A DNA stretch of 64,000 nt. Origin: Pseudomonas sp. RIT-PI-S (GTDB taxonomy: Bacteria > Pseudomonadota > Gammaproteobacteria > Pseudomonadales > Pseudomonadaceae). A model generated the notes under the pieces. That model ran no database searches, was not told where the DNA came from, and was given only the letters and a program-made list of their open reading frames with translations. Location of the stretch: positions 238,913-302,912 of the forward strand of contig NZ_JANZKJ010000004.1 in assembly GCF_025642975.1 (NCBI RefSeq). The letters are read 5' to 3'. A program made the position numbers and the translations under genes. Below, piece by piece: positions 45,965 to 53,933 of this stretch; positions within the stretch are counted from its first letter, which is position 1, and the number at the start of each line of letters is the position of its first letter.

Positions 45965-46963
45965 TCACGGTGCGTTGCGCAGCAGCAGGGGCCGTGGCTG
46001 CCAGCGCGCGAGCGCTGCACCTCGGCTGGCTGCGCGCGGGGCAAGGGTCAAGCGGTGATTCACCTCCACCAGTACCAGCGCCAACAGGGCGGCGCCGCCG
46101 GTGTGCGCCAACGCCAGCGGCAGGGGCGTGGCCCATACCGCGCTGGCCATCCCCAACAGGGCTTGGCCGAACCCACCGAGCGCCAGCACGCTGGCATGCC
46201 GGCGCAGGCCTCGGCGATACAAACGCCAGGCCAGCACCGCCAGCACCCCCAGCAGCACGAGCGCGCCCAGGCGGTGCGCCATGTGCAGGGCCGCGCGGGC
46301 ATTGAGGCTCAGCGAGCCGGCGAGGTAGCTAGGCCCCACGGGCTGGGCCACTTGCAGCCCCTCGGAGAAATCCAACGCTTGCCAACTCACGCTGCCGCAA
46401 CCGGGGAGGGCCGGGCATACCGCGCCGGCGTGGTTGGTGCTCGTCCAGCCCCCAAGCGCCACCTGCAGGGCAAAGGCCAGCAGGCCGAGCCGTGCCAGCC
46501 GGCGTGGCCCGGCCGTTCCCGGCGCGAGCCGTGTTCCCCTGGCCAGCCGGCGCCAGTGCAGGTAGGCAAGGCACAGGGTGCCCAAGCCGCCCAGCAGGTG
46601 CAGCGTCACCACTTGCGGCCACACCTTGAAGGTCACCGTCCACATGCCGAGCAGGGCCTGCAGGCTGACCAGCGCCAACAGCGCCAAGGCGGCGGGCTGG
46701 CGCCAACCGTGGCGGCGCCAGCTCAACCCGGCTTGCAGGGTCACCAGCAACACCAGGCTGCCAGCGGCGTAGCGGTGGATCATCTCGGTCCAGGCCTTGC
46801 TGGCTTCGGGCAGGCCGACGGGTACGCTTAACTGGCCGTAGCAGCCCGGCCAGTCGGGGCAGCCGAGGCCGGAACCGGTCAGCCGTGTGTAAGCCCCGAG
46901 CAGGACGACAACGGCGGCCAGTAGCGTAATACCGAGGGCAAGCAAGCGTTGTATGGGCGGCAT
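45965..46963 (-). CDS. ctaA: Heme A synthase CtaA/COX15
   Basis: A 332-residue, eight-TM protein. It has the typical N-terminal 'GAYTRLTGSGLGCPDWPGCY' and four membrane His ligands ('EMIHRYAAG', 'VTLHLLGG', 'HMAHRLGALV', 'ALAHTGGAAL'), and converts heme O to heme A. It is the first gene of the operon leading into ACIII and caa3, supplying the oxidase cofactor. No heme O synthase (ctaB) lies in the window, so it must be elsewhere. Confidence 0.94.
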   Translation of the reverse strand: MPPIQRLLALGITLLAAVVVLLGAYTRLTGSGLGCPDWPGCYGQLSVPVGLPEASKAWTEMIHRYAAGSLVLLVTLQAGLSWRRHGWRQPAALALLALVSLQALLGMWTVTFKVWPQVVTLHLLGGLGTLCLAYLHWRRLARGTRLAPGTAGPRRLARLGLLAFALQVALGGWTSTNHAGAVCPALPGCGSVSWQALDFSEGLQVAQPVGPSYLAGSLSLNARAALHMAHRLGALVLLGVLAVLAWRLYRRGLRRHASVLALGGFGQALLGMASAVWATPLPLALAHTGGAALLALVLVEVNHRLTLAPRAASRGAALARWQPRPLLLRNAP

Positions 46964-47088
46964 TGTTTTACCTTATGTTTCATACGGTATTCATGCTAGA
47001 CCACGAAACGGGGAATGCTTGGGCTGGGGCAAGGAACGGCTGGCACAGGGCAGGGTCTGGTGAAAATACCGTTACGGAGCGCGCTACC

Positions 47089-47256
47089 ATGCCAGATCCA
47101 GTCAAACCCTCCAGTGAACCCGCTGCGGTGCCGGGTAACCCTGGCCCCTCGGTGCCTGCGCAAGCGCCGGTGCCGAGGGGCCCTTCAGAGGGCGAAAAGC
47201 GCCCGGAAGGCTGGGTAGACCCGATTGCCGACCCTAATGTGCTGCCTCACGGTTAA
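47089..47256 (+). CDS. Small Pro-rich hypothetical protein
   Basis: A 55-residue, Pro/Gly/Ser-rich soluble peptide starting 'MPDPVKPSSEPAAVPGNPGP' and ending 'GWVDPIADPNVLPHG'. GGAG lies about 10 nt upstream of ATG 47089; the same frame is open back to 46963 but that part overlaps the ctaA promoter. Probably disordered. Function unknown. Confidence 0.5.
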   Translation: MPDPVKPSSEPAAVPGNPGPSVPAQAPVPRGPSEGEKRPEGWVDPIADPNVLPHG

Positions 47257-47297
47257 AGCGGTGGGCTGGGGCCGACGGGGCGAGAAAGCGAAAGGCT

Positions 47298-47321
47298 GGG
47301 CCGCCTCGCCCTGGGCGGCCC
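47298..47321. terminator. Bidirectional stem-loop between convergent genes
   Basis: A perfect 8-bp stem GGGCCGCC(8)GGCGGCCC lies between the rightward small gene (stop 47256) and the leftward gene ending at 47332. No strong U-tract follows on either strand, but placement and stability fit a shared terminator. Confidence 0.6.
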
Positions 47322-47331
47322 TCTTCACAGC

Positions 47332-47616
47332 TTAGTTGCCTTTTTTCTTGGTTCTGTCGGTTTCGTACTGGCTGTCGTACATTTTTTCCGCCTTGCCCGC
47401 CTTTTGATCCTCCGGGCGCACCTTGACCGGCCCTGTGCCGAGGATGCCAGTGCCTTCGCCCTTCACGTCAGCGGGGGTTTCAGCCGCGCCAGTGCGGGTT
47501 TCCACGTGCACTCCCGTGTCTTTCTTGTTTGTGCTGGTGTCGGCCGCCATTGCCTGGGCGGCCAGCAGGGCGGTCGCCAGGCCCAGGCCGGCCATGGCGT
47601 GTCGATAAAGGCTCAT
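47332..47616 (-). CDS. Small periplasmic hypothetical protein
   Basis: A 94-residue protein with a Sec signal ('LGLATALLAAQAMAADTS', cleavage after AMA) and a hydrophilic, Lys/Thr/Glu-rich mature part ending 'YDSQYETDRTKKKGN', probably disordered. ATG 47616 follows GAGGAG by 8 nt, better than a TTG at 47631. Function unknown; its neighbour at 47678 is a similar type. Confidence 0.65.
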   Translation of the reverse strand: MSLYRHAMAGLGLATALLAAQAMAADTSTNKKDTGVHVETRTGAAETPADVKGEGTGILGTGPVKVRPEDQKAGKAEKMYDSQYETDRTKKKGN

Positions 47617-47677
47617 CGCAATTCTCCTCAAGGCTTCACGCTAACGGTGTGGCCCGGTTGGCCCAGGCCATGACGGG

Positions 47678-48001
47678 TCAGGGTTTCGCCGGCGTTTGCC
47701 CGGTGCTTTTTCCATTGGTGGTGTTGGTGTGGCGCTTGTGCACATGCTTGTTGTGAGGCGTTTTGCTGGCAGCCTTTTTGTCCACGTGTTGCATGTCCAG
47801 GGCACCATTGGCACCGGCAGGGTCGGTGGCTTGCGGGGCACTCTTGCTTGGAGCGCCGGGGGTGTCAGCGGATGGCGGCGAACCCAGGCCCGGTGTGGCA
47901 GGCGCGGTGTCGTCGGCGGTGCTGCCGGAGGCGGCCCAGCCCGCGCCTGAGGCAACGGCCAGGGACAGGCAGAGGTAGCGGAGGGTCTGAGGCAGTTTCA
48001 T
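47678..48001 (-). CDS. Small periplasmic His/Lys-rich hypothetical protein
   Basis: A 107-residue exported protein: signal peptide 'MKLPQTLRYLCLSLAVASGA' ending around 'GWAA', then a low-complexity Pro/Ala/Asp part and a basic tail rich in His and Lys ('HNKHVHKRHTNTTNGK'). The tail could bind metal or nucleic acid, but this is only composition. It is 61 bp upstream of the other small periplasmic gene, on the same strand. Confidence 0.62.
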   Translation of the reverse strand: MKLPQTLRYLCLSLAVASGAGWAASGSTADDTAPATPGLGSPPSADTPGAPSKSAPQATDPAGANGALDMQHVDKKAASKTPHNKHVHKRHTNTTNGKSTGQTPAKP

Positions 48002-48214
48002 TGTTCTTCTCCTGTGGGTGCGCTACTTCAACCGACCCGCGATCGTCCCTTGGCGTTCCATATGCTTTGGATGACCACCGGTCCGCCGCGCTCAGCGTTT
48101 TTTCAAACTTGCGCGGCGAGCCCCGCCTCTATGCTGGTAGCTAGCCGGCACCGGGCCATGTCTGCCGCGGGGGGCCAGCGCTTTCCCACACCCGACCTAC
48201 CTTGGAGGTGACAG

Positions 48215-49360
48215 ATGAAAGCAGTGGTTTTTCACGGGCAAGGCGATATCCGCGTCGATGACGTCCCGGACCCAACGATCGAAGCGCCCACGGACGCCAT
48301 CGTGCGGCTGACCGCTTCGGCAATCTGCGGCACCGACCTGCACTTTATTCGCGGCAGTTTCCCAGACATGCAGCCGGGGACGATCCTCGGCCATGAAGGG
48401 GTAGGGGTGGTCGAGGCCCTTGGCGCGGACGTGCGTAACCTCAAGGTCGGCGACCGCGTGGTGATTCCCTCGACCATCGCCTGCGGCAACTGCTCGTACT
48501 GCCGCGCCGGCTACTTTTCCCAATGCGACGTGGCCAACCCCAACGGCAAGGCGGCGGGCACCTCGTTCTTCGGCGGGCCAAAGGGCACTGGGCCCTTCCA
48601 CGGCCTGCAGGCGGAGAAGGCGCGCATCCCCTACGCCAACATCGGCTTGATCAAGTTGCCGGACGCGATCAGCGACGACCAGGCCATCGCCATGTCGGAT
48701 ATCTTCCCTACCGCCTGGTTCGGCGCGGAGATGGCCGAGATCAAGGATGGCGATAGCGTGGCGGTGTTCGGTTGTGGCCCGGTCGGGCTGTTCACCATCG
48801 TCAGCGCCAAGCTGATGGGCGCCGGCAGGGTGTTCGCCATCGACGGCTTGCCTGATCGGCTGGAGCGGGCACGGGCGTTGGGCGCCGAATGCATCGACTT
48901 CGAACAGGAAGACCCGGTCGAAACCCTGCAACGGCTGACCGCAGGCATTGGGGTGGACCGCGCCATCGACGCGGTGGGCATCGATGCCAACCATCAGCAT
49001 GGCGGGCACAGCCACAGCCATGCCCAGTGGCAGCCCGGGGATGCCCCGGCGCAAGCGCTGCAATGGGCGATCCAGGCCCTGGCCAAGGCCGGCACGCTGT
49101 CGATCATCGGCGTGTACCCGCCCGGCTTCGACAGCTTCCCCATCGGCGCGGCGATGAACAAGAACCTGACGATCAACATGGGCAACTGCCATCACCGCAA
49201 GTACATCCCCAAGTTGATCGACCTGACCCTCGCCGGCCGGGTCGACCCGGCCAAGGTGCTGACCCAGGCCGAGCCGCTGAGCGATGCGGTCGCCGCCTTC
49301 GAAGCGTTCGACCGCCACGACACGGGCTGGATCAAGGTCAAGTTGCAGCCGGGCGCATGA
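48215..49360 (+). CDS. Zinc-dependent alcohol dehydrogenase (class III-like)
   Basis: A 381-residue zinc MDR enzyme. Catalytic-zinc ligands are in 'ICGTDLHF' and 'GHEGVGVVE'; the structural-zinc region has 'CGNCSYCRAGYFSQC', and the NAD fold reads 'VAVFGCGPVGLFTIVSAKLM'. A His-rich loop ('ANHQHGGHSHSHAQW') interrupts the C-terminal half. Related enzymes oxidise alcohols or formaldehyde; the substrate is unknown. GGAGGTGA precedes the ATG. Its 3' end overlaps the convergent GlxA-type regulator by 23 bp. Confidence 0.87.
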   Translation: MKAVVFHGQGDIRVDDVPDPTIEAPTDAIVRLTASAICGTDLHFIRGSFPDMQPGTILGHEGVGVVEALGADVRNLKVGDRVVIPSTIACGNCSYCRAGYFSQCDVANPNGKAAGTSFFGGPKGTGPFHGLQAEKARIPYANIGLIKLPDAISDDQAIAMSDIFPTAWFGAEMAEIKDGDSVAVFGCGPVGLFTIVSAKLMGAGRVFAIDGLPDRLERARALGAECIDFEQEDPVETLQRLTAGIGVDRAIDAVGIDANHQHGGHSHSHAQWQPGDAPAQALQWAIQALAKAGTLSIIGVYPPGFDSFPIGAAMNKNLTINMGNCHHRKYIPKLIDLTLAGRVDPAKVLTQAEPLSDAVAAFEAFDRHDTGWIKVKLQPGA

Positions 49361-50315
49361 GGCCACCAAAGCGCTCGCGGTAGGCGGACGGCGCCAGGCC
49401 GCTGTGCTTGCGAAAGGCCAGGCGAAAGCTCTCTACCGAGCCGAAGCCACAGCGCTCGGCAAGGCGGTCGATGGGCAGGGCGCTGGCTTCCAGCAGTTCC
49501 CGCGCCAAGGCCAGCCGCGCCTGTTGCAGCCAGGCCTTGGGCCCAAGGCCGGTGGCTTCGGTGAACCGCCGCAGGAAGGTCCGCTCGCTCATCAGGGCGC
49601 GCTCGGCCATCGCGGCGACGCTCAACGGCCGATGCAGCCGCTGGCGGGCCCAGTCCAGCACCTGGGCGAGGTCGTGGCGGCTGTCCCGGGCCACCGGCGC
49701 GGGAATGAACTGCAGCTGGCCGCCCGAGCGTTGCGGCGCCATCACCAGCCTGCGCGCCACGCTGTTGGCCACGGCGGTGCCGAAGTCCCGTGCGACCAGG
49801 TGCAGGCAAGCGTCGATACCGGCCGCGCTGCCGGCCGAGGTGATGATTTGCCCGGCGTCCACGTAGAGCACGCCGGGGTCTACGTCGATCGAGGGAAAAC
49901 GTTCGGCCAGTTCATCGGTATAGCGCCAGTGGGTAGTGGCGCGCTTGCCGTCGAGCAGCCCGGCCGCGGCCAGCACGAACACACCGGAGCAGATCGACAC
50001 CAGCCGCGCCCCGCGCTGGTAGGCGGTGCGCAGGGCGTCGAGCAGCGCGGGTGGCGGCGGCAGGTCACGGTCTCGCCAACCGGGAATGACCACCGTGCCG
50101 GCCTCCGCCAGGCCTTCGAGGCCGGCGTCCGCCATGATCTGGAACCCGCCCATGGCGCGCATCGGGCCCGCGTCGGCGGCCACGATCCGGTGCCGGTACC
50201 AGGGAAAGTCGAACTCCGGCCGCGCCAAGCCAAAGATCTCCACGGCAATACCGAATTCGAAGGTGCACAGGCCATCGTAGGCAACGATGGCAACGGCGTT
50301 GATGTTTGGCTGCAT
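49338..50315 (-). CDS. GlxA/FtrA-type AraC-family regulator (1)
   Basis: A 325-residue regulator: an N-terminal DJ-1/PfpI-like domain ('VYDGL'-type strand, nucleophile-elbow-like 'VSICSGVFVLAAAGLLDGKR') and two AraC helix-turn-helices ('LSVAAMAERALMSERTFLRR' and 'LPIDRLAERCGFGSVESFRL'). The ATG at 50315 gives 'MQPNINAVAIVAYDGL'; a longer frame to 50369 is possible. It resembles FtrA. Convergent with the alcohol dehydrogenase, which is a plausible but unproven target. Confidence 0.87.
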   Translation of the reverse strand: MQPNINAVAIVAYDGLCTFEFGIAVEIFGLARPEFDFPWYRHRIVAADAGPMRAMGGFQIMADAGLEGLAEAGTVVIPGWRDRDLPPPPALLDALRTAYQRGARLVSICSGVFVLAAAGLLDGKRATTHWRYTDELAERFPSIDVDPGVLYVDAGQIITSAGSAAGIDACLHLVARDFGTAVANSVARRLVMAPQRSGGQLQFIPAPVARDSRHDLAQVLDWARQRLHRPLSVAAMAERALMSERTFLRRFTEATGLGPKAWLQQARLALARELLEASALPIDRLAERCGFGSVESFRLAFRKHSGLAPSAYRERFGGLMRPAAT

Positions 50316-50518
50316 TTGGCGGAAACCTGCCGGTGCTTGGCAAAGCAGCCACTGTAGCCGGGGCGCCAAGGCAAATACAGTACTTCGGCGCCGCGGGAGC
50401 GGGCGAAGCCTACGACCTACAGCCTTGCCGCCCTACGAAACGGCCCCGACTGTTTTTGCAGGCCCCGCCTCAGCGATCGGCTCGCAACGCCCCCAAGCCT
50501 TCAACCAAGGAAACCGCC

Positions 50519-50944
50519 ATGCCCAGCCTCGTTAGCCAGACCCCAGCCGCACTCGCCGCCGATGCCCTGGCCCACTTCAGCCGGCGCCTGAGCTTCGAAA
50601 CCGATTGCTCGGACGTGTATCACAGCCAGCGCGAAGGCGAGGTGGACTATCTGCTGGTGGACGTTCGCGGCGCCGAGGCCTTCGCCGCCGGGCATATCCC
50701 CGGGGCCATCAACTTGCCCCAACGCACCCTCACCGCCGAGCGATTGGCGGCTTATCCGGCGTCTACCTTATTCGTGGTCTATTGCGCCGGCCCCCACTGC
50801 AACGGCGTGCACCGGGCCGCCGTGCGCCTGGCCGGGCTCGGGTTCGCGGTCAAGGAGATGCTCGGCGGGGTCACCGGCTGGCTGGACGAGGGCTTTACTC
50901 TGACGGCGAACGAAGGTGTGAACCTGGGGTGTGGGTGCGCGTGA
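50519..50944 (+). CDS. Rhodanese-like domain protein
   Basis: A 141-residue single-domain rhodanese. 'YLLVDVRGAEAFAAGHIPGA' is the CH2A-type motif and the active-site loop is 'VVYCAGPHCNGVHRAAVRLA' with Cys as nucleophile. There is no signal peptide. ATG 50519 follows AAGGAAA; the frame extends upstream without support. It probably handles persulfide or sulfur transfer in the cytoplasm. The C-terminal 'GCGCA' is Cys-containing. Confidence 0.85.
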   Translation: MPSLVSQTPAALAADALAHFSRRLSFETDCSDVYHSQREGEVDYLLVDVRGAEAFAAGHIPGAINLPQRTLTAERLAAYPASTLFVVYCAGPHCNGVHRAAVRLAGLGFAVKEMLGGVTGWLDEGFTLTANEGVNLGCGCA

Positions 50945-50999
50945 GGTGTTAGGGGCTCACCTCGACCCCAGCGGGGCATATGAACGCCCGTTCTCGTAC

Positions 51000-51743
51000 C
51001 TATTCCGCCCAGCGAAAGCACTGCTTGCCGGCGTTTTTCGCCATGTACATGGCGCCGTCGGCGGCGTGGGTGAGGGCCCGGCGGTCTTCGCCGTGGCGGG
51101 GGAATTCGGCCATGCCGATGCTCACCCCTATGCGGGCGTCGGGCAGGTCCTCGAGCACGGTGCCTTGAGCAAGGTCGATCAGCCGCTGGGCAAGCACCTC
51201 CACGCCTTCGCCGCCGCCGTAGGCCAGCAGGGCGAATTCATCGCCGCCCAGGCGGGCCAGGGCTTCGTCATCGCGCACGGTGTCTTGCCAGCGTTCGCCG
51301 AGCATTCGCAGCAGCCGGTCGCCCGTGGCGTGGCCGTGCTGGTCATTGATCGCCTTGAAGCCATCCAGGTCCAGGTACAGCAGGGTCAGCGGGCGTTGCT
51401 CGCGGCGCGCGTGGGCCACGGCCAGCTCCAGGTGCAAGTTGAAGCCGCGGCGGTTGATCAGCCCGGTGAGCGGGTCGTGCTCGGCTTCGAAGGCATAGCG
51501 GTTGAGCTGTTCGGAGCGCTGCATGAGCGCGCGGCGCAGCGTGAGAAACAGGTACACCAGGCCCAGCAGCAACAACATGCACACCGCGGCGCCGCCGTGC
51601 AGCCAGTAACGGGCAGAGGGGCCCAGCGCGTCGGCCCGGGCCCAGCCGTAGCCAACGGCGACGGCCATGCCGGCCCAGGTGAGGGCGGAAAATCCAAGCA
51701 AGGCGAAGAACTTCTGGCGAACCGGGTTCTGGGTGGCGGGCAA
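51000..51743 (-). CDS. Membrane diguanylate cyclase (GGDEF)
   Basis: A 247-residue protein with two TM helices (about 12-34 and 47-70) and a C-terminal GGDEF domain: 'HDPLTGLINRRGFNLHLELA', active site 'RLGGDEFALL', and 'GVSIGMAEFPRHG'. It should make cyclic-di-GMP. The I-site position upstream of GGDEF reads R-D-D-E rather than RxxD, so product inhibition may be weakened. I chose the TTG at 51743 (GGAGG 8 nt upstream); the frame is open to 51824. Confidence 0.85.
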   Translation of the reverse strand: MPATQNPVRQKFFALLGFSALTWAGMAVAVGYGWARADALGPSARYWLHGGAAVCMLLLLGLVYLFLTLRRALMQRSEQLNRYAFEAEHDPLTGLINRRGFNLHLELAVAHARREQRPLTLLYLDLDGFKAINDQHGHATGDRLLRMLGERWQDTVRDDEALARLGGDEFALLAYGGGEGVEVLAQRLIDLAQGTVLEDLPDARIGVSIGMAEFPRHGEDRRALTHAADGAMYMAKNAGKQCFRWAE

Positions 51744-51854
51744 CGGGACAACCTCCAAGGCGGCAGGGCCTGAGCAAGTGGCGCCGACGATAGCATAGCC
51801 AACCTTGCGGTTGACCCCTCGCACGCCAGCGCCAATGGCTTGCCCAGGCGGCTG

Positions 51855-53108
51855 TCAGCGGCGGTACACCGGATAATCCGCGCACAACTGGGCGACCTGG
51901 CGGGCGATCAATGCTTCGACCTCGGCGTCGCCCAAATGGTCGAGAATATCGCAGACCCACCCGGCCAGCCGTGTGCAGGCCGCCGCATCGAAGCCGCGGG
52001 TGGTCACCGCCGCCGAACCGATGCGCAAGCCGGAGGTGACGAAGGGTGACTGCGGGTCATTGGGCACCGCGTTCTTGTTCACGGTAATGCCCGCGCGGCC
52101 CAGGGCGGCGTCGGCGTCCTTGCCGGTGATGCCCTGGCGTACGAGGCTCAGCAAGAACAGGTGATTGTCGGTGCCGCCGCTGATCACGTCGTAGCCGCGC
52201 TGCACGAACACCGCGGCCATGGCCCTGGCATTGGCCACCACCTGCTGCTGGTAGTGGACGAAGCCTGGCTCGGCCGCTTCCTTGAAGCACACGGCCTTGG
52301 CCGCGATCACATGCATCAGCGGCCCGCCCTGGATGCCGGGGAACACTGCACTGTTGAGCTTCTTTTCGAGGGCGTCGTTGGCCCGCGCCAGGATCAACCC
52401 GCCGCGCGGCCCGCGCAGGGTCTTGTGGGTGGTGCTGGTCACCACGTCGGCGTACGGCACCGGGTTGGGATACAGGCCCGCGGCAACCAGCCCGGCCACA
52501 TGGGCCATGTCCACGAGCAGCAGCGCACCCACGCTGTCGGCAATCTGCCGCAGGCGCGGGAAGTCCAGGTAGCGGGAGTAGGCCGAGAACCCCGCCACCA
52601 GCATCTTCGGGCGATGTTCCTGGGCCAGGCGGGCGACCTCGTCGTAGTCGATCAGCCCCTGGTCGTTCACTCCGTAATGCACGGCGTTATACAACTTGCC
52701 CGAAGCGCTGACCGCGGCGCCGTGGGTCAGGTGCCCGCCGTGGGCCAGGCTCATGCCCAGCAGGGTGTCGCCCGGTTGCAGCAGCGCCAGATACACCGCG
52801 GCATTGGCTTGCGACCCGGAGTGCGGCTGGACATTGGCATAGGCGGCGCCGAACAGTGCCTTGGCGCGCTCGATAGCCAGCTGCTCGACCTTGTCTACCT
52901 CGGCGCAGCCACCGTAATAGCGCTTGCCTGGGTAGCCCTCGGCATATTTGTTGGTCAGCAGGCTGCCTTGGGCCTGCATCACCCGCGGGCTGGCATAGTT
53001 CTCCGAAGCGATCAGCTCGATGTGGGCCTCCTGGCGCTGGCCTTCGGCGTCGATCATCGCCATCAGCTCGTCGTCGTAGCCTGCAATTCGATCGTGGGTG
53101 CTAAACAT
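51855..53108 (-). CDS. glyA: Serine hydroxymethyltransferase
   Basis: A 417-residue PLP enzyme of standard length interconverting serine and glycine with tetrahydrofolate. Key motifs: '[15 protein letters not shown]', '[20 protein letters not shown]' and the PLP-lysine motif '[15 protein letters not shown]'. Starts '[20 protein letters not shown]'. Pseudomonads often have more than one glyA; the sigma-54-type promoter upstream suggests a conditionally used paralogue, for example in glycine, betaine or sarcosine metabolism, by inference. Confidence 0.95.
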   Translation of the reverse strand: MFSTHDRIAGYDDELMAMIDAEGQRQEAHIELIASENYASPRVMQAQGSLLTNKYAEGYPGKRYYGGCAEVDKVEQLAIERAKALFGAAYANVQPHSGSQANAAVYLALLQPGDTLLGMSLAHGGHLTHGAAVSASGKLYNAVHYGVNDQGLIDYDEVARLAQEHRPKMLVAGFSAYSRYLDFPRLRQIADSVGALLLVDMAHVAGLVAAGLYPNPVPYADVVTSTTHKTLRGPRGGLILARANDALEKKLNSAVFPGIQGGPLMHVIAAKAVCFKEAAEPGFVHYQQQVVANARAMAAVFVQRGYDVISGGTDNHLFLLSLVRQGITGKDADAALGRAGITVNKNAVPNDPQSPFVTSGLRIGSAAVTTRGFDAAACTRLAGWVCDILDHLGDAEVEALIARQVAQLCADYPVYRR

Positions 53109-53130
53109 TGGGCGTCGTCCTGTTCCAAAT

Positions 53131-53159
53131 CCCGGGTGAAAGCCAATCCTTCACCCGGG
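53131..53159 (-). promoter_or_regulatory. Perfect 10-bp inverted repeat in the glyA leader
   Basis: CCCGGGTGAA (53131-53140) and TTCACCCGGG (53150-53159) are exact inverted copies around a 9-nt loop, ending 22 bp before the glyA ATG. It lies at or just after the expected start of transcription from the sigma-54 site, so it could be a 5'-UTR hairpin or a protein-binding dyad. Confidence 0.65.
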
Positions 53160-53163
53160 GGAT

Positions 53164-53181
53164 GGAGCAGGGAGCGTGCCA
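53164..53181 (-). promoter_or_regulatory. Sigma-54 (RpoN) promoter of glyA
   Basis: Read toward glyA the sequence is TGGCACGCTCCCTGCTCC, with GG and GC at the -24/-12 positions separated by the required 10 bases and a full TGGCACG half. The expected start point is about 12 nt downstream, near 53155. The far upstream region (53182-53339), where an activator would bind, includes TGTAACGAAAATGTTACA, an imperfect dyad (about 53237-53254). Confidence 0.6.
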
Positions 53182-53339
53182 CCCGTGGTTAGCTCGGAAA
53201 ATCAATGAGTTGCGCTAAAAGCGACTGAGCAGGCGTGTAACATTTTCGTTACAGCAAAGGGCGCGCGGAAACGCGCCAGTGAGAGCGAAGCGGTCCGGCA
53301 GGCCCTACCGCAAGGCGCGCAGCCACCGTGGCGGTTTCG

Positions 53340-53798
53340 TTACAGCGTACGGGTTTCGTTCCAGGACGGCGGGGAGTTGCTGGCCATCTCGCCAGGGCCG
53401 TGGATCGCTTCATTGTCGGGGCCGAGGGGCCGCCGCCTTTGCTGGCTGAATCTTCCAAGGGTCAGGCTGCCTGGGCCCAACGCCGCTATTGGCCACAACA
53501 GCAGCAGCGACATCCAGCCCAGGCCGCCGCCCTGGCCGAAGGCGAATGCCGCGCCCAGCCCAAGCACAATGGGCAGGCACGCCAACCGCGCCCATATGCC
53601 CGCGGCCACCAGCAGGGGGCAAACGAGCAGGCTGAACAGGCCAAGGCCCAGCGTCAAGGCGTCGCCCAAGAGGAGGGAGGTATCGTCCGCCTGTACCAAC
53701 CGGTACCACCGACTCAGCAGCGGCATGCCATGGCAAGCCAGCAGCAAACATGCGCCACTCACCCGCGTGGCAAGCAGCGACCAGGCGACAGCCGACAT
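53340..53798 (-). CDS. DoxX-like small membrane protein
   Basis: A 152-residue protein with four hydrophobic segments ('LLATRVSGACLLLACHGMPL', 'LLLGDALTLGLGLFSLLVCP', 'ARLACLPIVLGLGAAFAFGQ', 'GWMSLLLLWPIAALGPGSLT') and a polar C-terminal tail. This four-helix pattern with R/H/G near TM1 and 'GPGSLTLGR' after TM4 fits DoxX-like proteins, whose roles are redox or detoxification related but poorly defined. Confidence 0.7.
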   Translation of the reverse strand: MSAVAWSLLATRVSGACLLLACHGMPLLSRWYRLVQADDTSLLLGDALTLGLGLFSLLVCPLLVAAGIWARLACLPIVLGLGAAFAFGQGGGLGWMSLLLLWPIAALGPGSLTLGRFSQQRRRPLGPDNEAIHGPGEMASNSPPSWNETRTL

Positions 53799-53933
53799 GG
53801 TGAACCTCCTTGAACCGACCCATGCGGATATGGTCGCACCTGCCGCGCTGGCGGCAATTGCCGAGAAGGGCGCGAAACTGCCAAAGAGGAGCCATCGACG
53901 GCCATCGTCCCGCGGGTGCCGCCCCGCCCAGGT

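Noticed and set aside
45278..46831. A 517-codon rightward open frame opposite actA and ctaA, and an 826-codon one at 43288-45768 opposite actB
   Set aside because: The opposite-strand genes have heme, Fe-S and membrane motifs; these frames show none and are compositional artefacts of high GC.
50395..50440. Possible REP element (GCGGGAGCGGGCGAAGCC)
   Set aside because: Only partial resemblance, with no matching inverted arm, so not called.
53109..53339. A glycine riboswitch upstream of glyA
   Set aside because: No tandem aptamer-like conserved elements were recognisable, and the predicted sigma-54 start leaves only about 45 nt of leader.
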